Assembly (NCBI GenBank): GCA_029555885.1
Contig: JAKPQT010000121.1
Span: 1 to 16,725 of the forward strand
Length of the DNA: 16,725 bases
From: Chloroflexota bacterium
GTDB taxonomy: Bacteria; Chloroflexota; Anaerolineae; CG2-30-64-16
Direction: 5' to 3'
Below, piece by piece: positions 7,340 to 13,474 of the stretch. A model generated the notes under the pieces. That model worked only from the letters and a program-made list of their open reading frames with translations, was not told the origin of the DNA and did no database searches. The position numbers and the translations under genes were made by a program. Each line of letters opens with the position of its first letter. The stretch's first letter is position 1.

Positions 7340-8533
7340 ATGGATGTTCGCGAGAAGCTCAACCTCCTGGGCCAGGCGGCCCAGTACGATGACCTCGTTG
7401 CGCCCAGGGGCGATGTGCTGCGCGACGGTCGGGGGTTCTTCGCGCCGGCGACCGATGCTACGCCCGATCCGCGCGTGCTGCCCTGCATCTCCCACCTGCA
7501 CACCCCGGACGGCCAGCGCAAGGCCACCCTGAAGATTCTGCAGACCAGCGCGTGCCAGAACCGCTGCCACTACTGCGCGTTCAGTGCGGGCCGCGACGTG
7601 CGCCGCGCGCACGTGACGCCTGACGAGCTAGCGCGTAGCTTCGACCTGATGTATCGCGCCGGCCTCGTGGAGAGCATATTCCTCAGCTCCGGCGTCATCG
7701 GTACGCAGCGCACGATGGACGAGATGATTGCCACGGCCGAACTGCTTCGCATGAAGTATCAGTTCCACGGCTATCTGCACCTCAAGATTTTGCCGGGCAC
7801 CGAGCCCGCGCAGATTGCGCGCGCGGTCGAGCTGGCCGATCGCGTGTCGGTCAACCTCGAAGGCCCGACCGCCGAACGCCTGGCGTTCCTGGCCCCCGAC
7901 AAGCGCATGGACGAATTGATCGGCCCGCTGCGCGTGGCTGCGGACAGCATCCGCAGCCGCGAACGGCCCGCAACGCTCGGCTGGGGCGGGACCAAATTGG
8001 GCATATCCACGCAGTTCGTCGTCGGGCCCGCGGGCGAGAGCGACCGCGAGCTGCTGAGCACCGTGCAGATGCTCTACCGCGAGGTGCGCCTGGTGCGCAG
8101 CTACTACAGCGCGTTCCGCCCGGTGCAGGGCACGCCGCTGGAAGGCGCGGCGCCCACCGACCCGCGCCGCGAGCACCGGCTGTACCAGGCGGATTGGCTG
8201 CTGCGCTTCTACGGGTTCGACGCGGATGAGCTGCCCTTTGACGCAGCCGGCCTGCTCCGCTCCGACATCGACCCGAAGGCCGCCTGGGCGCGCAGCCATC
8301 CCGAACGCTTCCCCATCGAGGTCAACCGCGCCCCCGTCAGCGAGTTGCTGCGCGTGCCGGGTATCGGCCCACACTCCGCGCGCGCCATCGCGACTGCGCG
8401 GCGGCAGGGCGCGCTGCGCGAGATCGGTGACCTGCGCAAGCTCGGCGCGCGGGCTGACCAGGCCGCGCCCTACGTCCTGCTCGCCGGCAAGCGCCCGCCC
8501 TACCAGCCACCCCTGCCGCTCGAATTCTCGTAG
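7340..8533 (+). CDS. Radical SAM protein, putative DNA modification/repair type, with helix-hairpin-helix
   Basis: Predicted iron-sulfur S-adenosylmethionine radical enzyme of 397 residues. The cluster motif is CQNRCHYC (C72, C76, C79), a classical CX3CX2C. The N-terminus DVREKLNLLGQAAQYD and the C-terminal helix-hairpin-helix (VPGIG, 339-343) match the family named 'putative DNA modification/repair radical SAM protein', often encoded beside a uracil-DNA-glycosylase-like gene. Such a partner is absent here. The helix-hairpin-helix suggests DNA binding; the reaction is unknown. The ATG at 7340 is chosen because AGGAGG (7328-7333) lies 6 bases upstream; the earlier in-frame TTG at 7280 is the promoter -35 box. 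The gene appears monocistronic, behind a strong promoter with a LexA-like operator, which supports a DNA-damage role. Confidence 0.87.
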   Translation: MDVREKLNLLGQAAQYDDLVAPRGDVLRDGRGFFAPATDATPDPRVLPCISHLHTPDGQRKATLKILQTSACQNRCHYCAFSAGRDVRRAHVTPDELARSFDLMYRAGLVESIFLSSGVIGTQRTMDEMIATAELLRMKYQFHGYLHLKILPGTEPAQIARAVELADRVSVNLEGPTAERLAFLAPDKRMDELIGPLRVAADSIRSRERPATLGWGGTKLGISTQFVVGPAGESDRELLSTVQMLYREVRLVRSYYSAFRPVQGTPLEGAAPTDPRREHRLYQADWLLRFYGFDADELPFDAAGLLRSDIDPKAAWARSHPERFPIEVNRAPVSELLRVPGIGPHSARAIATARRQGALREIGDLRKLGARADQAAPYVLLAGKRPPYQPPLPLEFS

Positions 8534-8544
8534 AATAGCATGAT

Positions 8545-8572
8545 TTGACGCGGTGGACGGTTGCGCGACAAT
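8545..8572 (+). promoter_or_regulatory. Probable promoter of the HExxH protein gene
   Basis: TTGACG (8545-8550) and GACAAT (8567-8572) are separated by 16 bp, with expected initiation near 8579, just before the AAGGAG ribosome-binding site at 8582-8587. The -35 is good and the -10 is imperfect. It lies 11 bases after the radical SAM stop. Confidence 0.5.
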
Positions 8573-8594
8573 GGCATCGTCAAGGAGCCATCGC

Positions 8595-9782
8595 ATGTTC
8601 AGACGTACTTTGCGCCTCCTGCGCGGCGCGGCCATCGGACTCGTGGCGCTGTTGCTCGCGCTGGTGGGCCTCTCCGCCCTCAGCAATCTCAACCTGCCAA
8701 CGCAACTCACATCGACCGGCTACCTGTCCGATCTCCAAAAGGCCCGGCTGGCCGAAGCCCGTCATCTTCAGCACACCCTGGGCGATGCGGTCTGGCCGGG
8801 CTGGAGCCAGCTGGACACTCCGTACATCGTCCATGACGCCGAATACGCCTACCTGGTCGGTTACCGCGATCCGCCGCCGGGCTGGGTGAAGATGCCCCAG
8901 GGCCAGGCCCGCGGCGGCGCGTGGGAGCCCGTCCCGGATGACGCATTCGAGGGCCAGACCTACTACCGCCAGAAGTTGACCGACCCCAACATCACCCCGG
9001 AGAACTTCACCGTCCTGGTCGGCGACCGGTGGGCGGCCACACTCCAGGTCAAGGAGTACATGGAGGTGGCCTTCTACGCCGGATTTCGGGAGAATCTGCT
9101 GCCGCCCTTGCGGGCGGTCTTTCCCTACCGGCTGATGTGGCGCCTCCTCATGCGCGACACCGATAGCTACATCGCCGCGCTGCTCCACGAGGGTTTTCAC
9201 ACTTTTCAGGGAACCGTCGCGCCCGAGCGGCTAGCCGCCGCGGAGAACGTGAATCGCCTGGAGCCGCAATACCCGTGGGATGATGCGGCCCTGGCCAAGG
9301 GCTGGCAGCACGAGGTTGGCTTCCTGGCGCGCGCGGTGCGTGCGGCATCTAACACCGAGGCGGCTGACCTGGCCGGCCAGTTCCTGGCAGCCCGCGCGGC
9401 GCGGCGGGCTGCTGCAGGGCTCGATGCAGACCTCGTGGATTTCGAACGCCAACGGGAGTGGCTCGAAGGGCTGGCGAAGTATGCCGAGGTATCCGTCGGC
9501 CGCGTCGCCGTGCATACCGCCGGTTACAGCCCGCTGCCGAAGGTCACTGCCGATCCGGCCTTCCGGTCCTATGCCGACAGCGAAACCTACTACACCAGCC
9601 AGCTCGGGGAAATCACCCGGACAGCAGGCCGCAGCGGTGACTCCCGCTTTTACTACACCGGCATGGCGCAGGCCGTGTTGCTCGACCGGCTGCTCCCCGG
9701 CTGGCAGGCGCAGGCCTTTAGCTCGGCGGTAATGCTGGAGGATCTGTTGCAGGAGGCAGTGGCTCCGAGAGCGACTCCCTGA
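8595..9782 (+). CDS. Uncharacterised membrane-anchored protein with HExxH motif (predicted metallopeptidase)
   Basis: I do not recognise the family. The 395-residue product starts with a basic segment (MFRRTLRLLRG) and a hydrophobic stretch at about residues 11-31, a signal anchor or uncleaved signal peptide, so the rest probably faces outside. LLHEGFHTFQ contains HEGFH (H198, E199, H202), a zinc-protease HExxH. About 85 residues later, EWLEGLAKYAE (E288-E298) offers a glutamate, perhaps E291, as the third ligand in the manner of gluzincins. The region between is Ala/Glu/Arg-rich and probably helical. The start at 8595 is supported by AAGGAG 7 bases upstream. The gene has its own promoter and no obvious functional partner. 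Metallopeptidase activity is inferred from the motif and topology only. Confidence 0.72.
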   Translation: MFRRTLRLLRGAAIGLVALLLALVGLSALSNLNLPTQLTSTGYLSDLQKARLAEARHLQHTLGDAVWPGWSQLDTPYIVHDAEYAYLVGYRDPPPGWVKMPQGQARGGAWEPVPDDAFEGQTYYRQKLTDPNITPENFTVLVGDRWAATLQVKEYMEVAFYAGFRENLLPPLRAVFPYRLMWRLLMRDTDSYIAALLHEGFHTFQGTVAPERLAAAENVNRLEPQYPWDDAALAKGWQHEVGFLARAVRAASNTEAADLAGQFLAARAARRAAAGLDADLVDFERQREWLEGLAKYAEVSVGRVAVHTAGYSPLPKVTADPAFRSYADSETYYTSQLGEITRTAGRSGDSRFYYTGMAQAVLLDRLLPGWQAQAFSSAVMLEDLLQEAVAPRATP

Positions 9783-9783
9783 T

Positions 9784-9821
9784 TTGACATGGCCCCAGCG
9801 CGGGAAGTATAAAGTGGGGCC
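9784..9821 (+). promoter_or_regulatory. Promoter of the metallophosphoesterase-amidohydrolase pair, with flanking dyad
   Basis: TTGACA (9784-9789) and TATAAA (9808-9813) are separated by 18 bp. Initiation is expected near 9820, only about 3 nt before the ATG at 9823, so the transcript is nearly leaderless. GGCCCCA (9791-9797) and TGGGGCC (9815-9821) form a 7-bp dyad around the -10 and start site, a possible operator; this could be chance in GC-rich DNA. Confidence 0.65.
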
Positions 9822-9822
9822 T

Positions 9823-10470
9823 ATGACCCTGTGGGCAATTGTCTCCGATATACACGGTCGCGGTGACCGCCTGGCGCGCGTCCTGGCTGATGCGCGTAGC
9901 CGCCGCGCCGAGCGCATCCTGGCGTTGGGCGACATCGCCAGTTCCGCGGCTCTGGATATGCTCCAGGCTGCGGGCGCCGAATGTGTTTTCGGCAACTGGG
10001 AGGCCTCCGGGCTGCGCGGCCAGCGTGCACCGTACCGCGGCTGGATTGCGCGCTGGCCCGCCCAGTTCCGGGCAGACGGCTTCTGGGCCGCCCATGCCAG
10101 CCCCGTCTGGCCGGCCGATCTGTCCATTGCGCGTGTCGTCGAGCATCTGCGCGGCCAGGACCTCCATTGGAGCGCCCTCTTTCCCTCCTTGCAGCGTTCA
10201 GAGGAAGCGCGCTGGGCCGCGTTTGCCGAGCTGGATGCAGAGAATGTGTCGGTGTTCTTCCACGGCCACACCCATGTCCAGGAGGCGTGGCACTGGCCGC
10301 CGGGCGGCGCGCCATCACACATCCCCGGGAGCGTGGGCGAGCTGGTGCTGGATGCGGGCGGGCGCTGGCTGGTCGGGGTCGGCAGCGTGGGCGAGCCGCA
10401 CGACGGGTCCGGCGCAGCCTATGCGCTGTACGACACGGCCACCTGCCGTCTGCTCTGGCGCCGGGTTTGA
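9823..10470 (+). CDS. Metallophosphoesterase, YfcE/MJ0936-like
   Basis: Predicted cytosolic dinuclear-metal phosphoesterase of the calcineurin-like superfamily, 215 residues. Metal-binding motifs occur in order: SDIHG (D9, H11), LGD (D37), GNWE (N58, where families commonly have GNHD), AAHAS (H91) and HGHTH (H147-H151). The distal VGVGSVGEPHDG resembles the NPGSVGQPRDG motif of YfcE-type phosphodiesterases. The substrate cannot be deduced. It is too short to be SbcD/Mre11 and lacks the capping domain, so it is not the missing partner of the SbcC encoded upstream. The ATG at 9823 is chosen over the in-frame TTG at 9784, which is the -35 box. It is followed after 11 bases by the amidohydrolase gene, so the two are probably one transcript. 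Confidence 0.87.
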   Translation: MTLWAIVSDIHGRGDRLARVLADARSRRAERILALGDIASSAALDMLQAAGAECVFGNWEASGLRGQRAPYRGWIARWPAQFRADGFWAAHASPVWPADLSIARVVEHLRGQDLHWSALFPSLQRSEEARWAAFAELDAENVSVFFHGHTHVQEAWHWPPGGAPSHIPGSVGELVLDAGGRWLVGVGSVGEPHDGSGAAYALYDTATCRLLWRRV

Positions 10471-10481
10471 GCGGAGGTCGC

Positions 10482-11273
10482 ATGTTCACCGTCGGGTTCG
10501 TGCAGTTCAGCCCTGTGCGCGGCAACGTGGCGCACAACATCGATCAGCTTGCCGCCTTGCTCCGCGACGTCCGCGCAGACGTGCTCGTCCTGCCGGAGCT
10601 GGCGAACACCGGCTACCTGTATGCCGTACCCGCTGACCTCGCGCCCTACGCCGAACCGGCGGACGGCTCCGGCCCCTTCCTGACCGCGCTGCGCGGGTTT
10701 GCTGAGGAGTCGGGCGGCATGATCGTCACAGGCTTTGCAGAACGGACGCCCGCGGGCCTCTACAACGCCGCGGCCGCAGTCACGTCCGCCGGCGTCGTGC
10801 AGGTCTATCGCAAGACGCACCTGTTTTGGGATGAGAAGACGCTCTTTCTCCCTGGCGACACGGGCTTCCACCTGTGCGAACACCGGGGCGTACGCATCGG
10901 CATGATGGTCTGCTTCGACTGGTACTTCCCCGAATCCGCGCGCACCCTCGCGCTGCAAGGCGCGCAGGTCCTGGCGCACCCGTCCAACCTGGTCCTGCCC
11001 CACTGCCAGACCGCGATGGTGACACGCTGCCTGGAGAACCGAGTCTACGCGGTCACCACGAATCGCTACGGCGTCGAGGAGCTGGGCGACAAGACCCTCA
11101 CCTTCACCGGCGCATCGCAGGTGATGAGCCCGTTGGGCGAGCGGCTGGTGCAGGCGCCGGTCGAGGGCGATTGCGTGCGGCTGGTCGAGATCGACCCGGC
11201 GCGCGCCGATGACAAGCACGTCACCCCGCGCAATGACCTGTTCGCGGACCGACGCCCCGCTTGCTATCTTTAG
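10482..11273 (+). CDS. Nitrilase-superfamily carbon-nitrogen hydrolase (amidase type)
   Basis: Predicted cytosolic amidohydrolase of 263 residues. The Glu-Lys-Cys catalytic triad is visible: E39 in LPELANTGY, K111 in YRKTHLFWDE and C144 in MVCFDWYFPE. Length and motif contexts fit the omega-amidase/N-carbamoyl-amidase side of the superfamily and the many 'predicted amidohydrolases', rather than aliphatic nitrilases; the substrate is unknown. The ATG is supported by GGAGG (10473-10477), 4 bases upstream, and by the typical N-terminus FTVGFVQFSPVRGN. The frame is open far upstream through the phosphoesterase gene, but that sequence is a shadow. It is probably co-transcribed with the phosphoesterase gene, 11 bases away; no functional link between them is established. 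Confidence 0.9.
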   Translation: MFTVGFVQFSPVRGNVAHNIDQLAALLRDVRADVLVLPELANTGYLYAVPADLAPYAEPADGSGPFLTALRGFAEESGGMIVTGFAERTPAGLYNAAAAVTSAGVVQVYRKTHLFWDEKTLFLPGDTGFHLCEHRGVRIGMMVCFDWYFPESARTLALQGAQVLAHPSNLVLPHCQTAMVTRCLENRVYAVTTNRYGVEELGDKTLTFTGASQVMSPLGERLVQAPVEGDCVRLVEIDPARADDKHVTPRNDLFADRRPACYL

Positions 11274-11297
11274 CTGGTTTCCCTTTGAATCGTTTTA

Positions 11298-11306
11298 TGC
11301 TAGAAT
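11298..11306 (+). promoter_or_regulatory. Extended -10 promoter of the PfkB-family gene
   Basis: TGC-TAGAAT is an extended -10 element; no good -35 lies at the right distance (TTTCCC near 11278). Initiation is expected near 11313, about 21 nt before the ATG. The same TGC-TAGAAT occurs ahead of the Wzz/BY-kinase gene, which strengthens both calls. Confidence 0.55.
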
Positions 11307-11333
11307 TCTCCGCACTTGTGCAGGAGGACCAGC

Positions 11334-12254
11334 ATGACGGATAGCGATGACCTTTATGATGTGCTCTGTTACGGGACGATCAGCCTCGAAAACGTGACCC
11401 GGTTGTCGCATCTGCCCACCCCGCGGCGCGATGCCGTGGCCCAGTTCGAATCGGACGAAATCGGCGGCGAAGCGTTGAAGGTTGCGCTCCCCCTGGCAAC
11501 CTGGGGCTTGCGCGTGGCAGTGGTCGGCAACTACATCGGCTATGACCGCAAGGCCACCTTCATCCTCACTGAGCTGGCCCGCTATCCCCTGGTCGATGCC
11601 CGCTACATTCGGCAATATGAGAACGTCACGACGCCCTTCCTGCGTATCCTCGTCACACCCGACGGCGAGCGCAGCCGCATCGCCTACTGGTACGACGATA
11701 CACCGAAAGACGAGCTGACCCCGGAGTTGATGCAGCGCGCACGACTGCTCAGTGTGGATGCCTATGGCCGAGATGAGCGCGACCGTGCCGCGGCCGTAGC
11801 ACGCGAATGCGGCAAGCCGGTGATTTCCGCCGATGCCATCTGGCCGCAGTATCCGCTGGCCGGCCTCAGCGATGTGATCATCATCTCGCGTGATTGGCTG
11901 CAGACTAACTTCACGGGCATCTACGAGTACGACCATGCGCTCGAGCTTCAGGCACAGGGCGCCGGCGTCGTGATGATCACCGATGGCCCGCGGCCGGTGC
12001 TCGTGGTCCGGGCCGACGGTTCCGCCTTCGGCGTCGAGCCGTATGAGATCGAACGCGTCATCGACACCAGCGGCGCAGGCAACCTGTTCAAGGCAGGCAT
12101 CATCTACGGCTGGCTGCAATCCGATTGGCCGCTGGAACAGAAGGTCAAATTTGCCTGCGCGGCCGCAGGCCTGTATGTGGGCGGGGATCGCACGAGCGAT
12201 CCGCTCCCCACGCTTGCCGAGATCCAGGCGCTGATGCACGCCCAGCCGCGCTGA
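11334..12254 (+). CDS. PfkB/ribokinase-family sugar kinase homologue with Asn at the catalytic Asp
   Basis: A 306-residue member of the PfkB carbohydrate/nucleoside kinase family. GG (44-45) in the N-terminal substrate loop and VVGNYIGYD follow the usual pattern. The C-terminal signature, normally DTxGAGDxF, reads DTSGAGNLFKAG (D244-G255). The Asp that acts as catalytic base is therefore N250 (codon AAC, 12081-12083). The N-terminal loop GGEALKVA also lacks the Asn common in GGNAANVA-type motifs. The protein may be inactive, use another base, or be a binding or regulatory homologue. The start is supported by AGGAGG (11322-11327) 6 bases upstream; the in-frame TTG at 11316 overlaps the region before it. 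The gene stands alone between two promoters. Confidence 0.85.
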   Translation: MTDSDDLYDVLCYGTISLENVTRLSHLPTPRRDAVAQFESDEIGGEALKVALPLATWGLRVAVVGNYIGYDRKATFILTELARYPLVDARYIRQYENVTTPFLRILVTPDGERSRIAYWYDDTPKDELTPELMQRARLLSVDAYGRDERDRAAAVARECGKPVISADAIWPQYPLAGLSDVIIISRDWLQTNFTGIYEYDHALELQAQGAGVVMITDGPRPVLVVRADGSAFGVEPYEIERVIDTSGAGNLFKAGIIYGWLQSDWPLEQKVKFACAAAGLYVGGDRTSDPLPTLAEIQALMHAQPR

Positions 12255-12278
12255 CGACGCACGATACCACCATTGACC

Positions 12279-12350
12279 GCTTGCATCTGAAGATGCAAGC
12301 TCCTCACCCCTTCACCTCTTCACCCGTTCACCTCTTCACCCCGTCACCCG
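12279..12350. repeat. Hairpin plus six 8-bp TTCACCNN tandem units
   Basis: GCTTGCATCT (12279-12288) and AGATGCAAGC (12291-12300) form a perfect 10-bp inverted repeat. Six 8-bp units follow at 12303-12350 (CTCACCCC, TTCACCTC, TTCACCCG, TTCACCTC, TTCACCCC, GTCACCCG). It lies 24 bases after the PfkB-family stop. The hairpin might help end transcription, but no U-run follows. The layout matches the hairpin plus TTCAACC tandem inside glyQS. The units lack spacers, so this is not a CRISPR array. Confidence 0.75.
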
Positions 12351-12380
12351 TTAACGCTTTTCCGCTGCCTGTGCTATACT
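12351..12380 (+). promoter_or_regulatory. Probable promoter of the class IV aminotransferase gene
   Basis: TTAACG (12351-12356) and TATACT (12375-12380) are separated by 18 bp. Initiation is expected near 12387, so the leader of about 42 nt would begin with the hairpin at 12386-12406. Confidence 0.55.
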
Positions 12381-12385
12381 ACGTC

Positions 12386-12410
12386 TACCGGGCCAACCGC
12401 CCGGTATTTT
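12386..12410 (+). promoter_or_regulatory. 5'-leader hairpin followed by TTTT
   Basis: TACCGGGC (12386-12393) pairs perfectly with GCCCGGTA (12399-12406) over a CAACC loop, and TTTT follows at 12407-12410. It has the form of a short intrinsic terminator, but lies at the predicted 5' end of the mRNA and only 7 bases before the GGAG ribosome-binding site. Attenuation, 5'-end protection from RNases or early termination are all possible. Confidence 0.55.
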
Positions 12411-12428
12411 GTGCCTGGAGTTCCTCAT

Positions 12429-13271
12429 ATGGCTGCGCCCCTCTACGTCTCACGTAATGGCGCGTTGATCTCGCCCGCCGATGCCGCGATTTCGGTCTTC
12501 AACCCGGCCATCTATGGCGCCTATGGCGTCTACGAATCCATGCAGGTCAGGAACGGCATCGTCTTCGAGCAGGCCGCGCACCTGGTGCGCCTGGCCCACT
12601 CGGCTGAGATTATCAGCCTGCCCTTGCCTGCGGAGCCGGCCGTCATCGGCCGGTGGATTGCGGAAGTGCTCGCCGCCAACCAGATGGTCGGCTGCGCCGA
12701 ATGCACCTTGCGGCTCTTCGTGGTCGGCCCGGAGAACGGCGGCGCGACGTGCGCCTATCTCTGGCCGCAGCCTTCGCCCATCTACCTGCCGGCCTACTAT
12801 ACGGCCGGAGCCGACGCCATCACCTTCCCCGCGCAGCGCTACCTGCCGCAGTCCAAGTCACTCAATGCACTGGCGAGCTACATGGCGCGCCGCGCGGCGC
12901 GTGACCAGGGCGTTCATGAGGGACTGCTCTATCACGAAGGCCGGCTCACCGAAGGCTCGAACAGCAACCTTTTTGCGGTCATCGACGGCGCGGTGCGGAC
13001 ACCGCCCGCGCATGAGGTGCTGTCCGGCGTGACGCGCGATCTCGTCATCGCGCTGGCCGCCGCAAATGGCATCCCGCTCGAACAGGCCGAGCTGCCCGTC
13101 TCCGGCATCTCCGGCTGGGAGGAATGCTTCATCACGAGCACCAGCCGCCACATCATGCCCGTGACGCGCATCGACGGGCAACCGGTGGGAGACGGCCGCG
13201 TGGGCCCGCTGACGCAGCGCATCAGTGCATTGTTCGAGGCGTATTTCGCGGCGCATACCCGGGGAAGCTGA
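12429..13271 (+). CDS. Class IV aminotransferase (branched-chain or D-amino-acid type)
   Basis: PLP enzyme of fold type IV, 280 residues, the family of branched-chain aminotransferase, D-alanine aminotransferase and aminodeoxychorismate lyase. K143 in QSKSLNALAS is the predicted Schiff-base lysine and E175 in TEGSNSNLF the glutamate contacting the PLP nitrogen; the late ITSTSRHIMPV segment also fits. The N-terminus YVSRNGALISPADAAISVFN is normal for the group. Substrate specificity cannot be read from these motifs, so no gene symbol is given. The ATG at 12429 is supported by GGAG (12417-12420) 8 bases upstream; the in-frame GTG at 12411 precedes that site and is unlikely. It is probably monocistronic, flanked by its own promoter with leader hairpin and a palindromic repeat. 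Confidence 0.88.
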   Translation: MAAPLYVSRNGALISPADAAISVFNPAIYGAYGVYESMQVRNGIVFEQAAHLVRLAHSAEIISLPLPAEPAVIGRWIAEVLAANQMVGCAECTLRLFVVGPENGGATCAYLWPQPSPIYLPAYYTAGADAITFPAQRYLPQSKSLNALASYMARRAARDQGVHEGLLYHEGRLTEGSNSNLFAVIDGAVRTPPAHEVLSGVTRDLVIALAAANGIPLEQAELPVSGISGWEECFITSTSRHIMPVTRIDGQPVGDGRVGPLTQRISALFEAYFAAHTRGS

Positions 13272-13318
13272 TCTGAACCACCGTCGGGAATTTCAAATCT
13301 ATCGCCCACTCGGAAGAT

Positions 13319-13390
13319 TGGAGTCGAGGCTTTAGCCGGTTTAACTGTGCCAGCACACAGCCGACCTATCCGGCTAAAGCCTCGACTCCA
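13319..13390. repeat. 72-bp palindromic repeat, copy 2
   Basis: A perfect 21-bp inverted repeat: 13319-13339 (starts TGGAGTCGAGGCTTTAGCC) pairs with 13370-13390, with a 30-nt loop. Compared with copy 1 (7176-7247), one base in the left arm changes C to T and its partner in the right arm changes G to A, preserving pairing. The loops share CTGT and CACAGCC, and both copies are followed by GTTAC. It lies between the aminotransferase stop and the promoter of the polysaccharide kinase gene. Confidence 0.85.
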
Positions 13391-13428
13391 GTTACATTTG
13401 AACTCCCTGGCATGCCCGGCCAACTGCC

Positions 13429-13457
13429 TTGCCGGTGCATATCGGTTGTGCTAGAAT
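13429..13457 (+). promoter_or_regulatory. Promoter of the Wzz/BY-kinase gene
   Basis: TTGCCG (13429-13434) and TAGAAT (13452-13457) are separated by 17 bp; the -10 is extended by TGC. Initiation is expected near 13464, putting AGGAG (13465-13469) at the extreme 5' end of the mRNA. Confidence 0.6.
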
Positions 13458-13474
13458 CAGGGTCAGGAGCAAGC

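Noticed and set aside
9784..9822. TTG at 9784 as start of the metallophosphoesterase
   Set aside because: It is also the TTGACA -35 box; the conserved N-terminus (LWAIVSDIHG) starts at the ATG at 9823.
9823..10470. The metallophosphoesterase as the missing SbcD
   Set aside because: It is only 215 residues, is YfcE-like, lacks the SbcD capping region and is 3.7 kb from sbcC in a separate transcription unit.
9981..10481. N-terminal extension of the nitrilase-like protein
   Set aside because: The upstream open frame runs through the phosphoesterase gene in another frame and has no homology; the ribosome-binding site and family N-terminus support 10482.
12303..12350. Possible CRISPR array
   Set aside because: Units are 8 bp, directly adjacent and without spacers; no cas gene is present.
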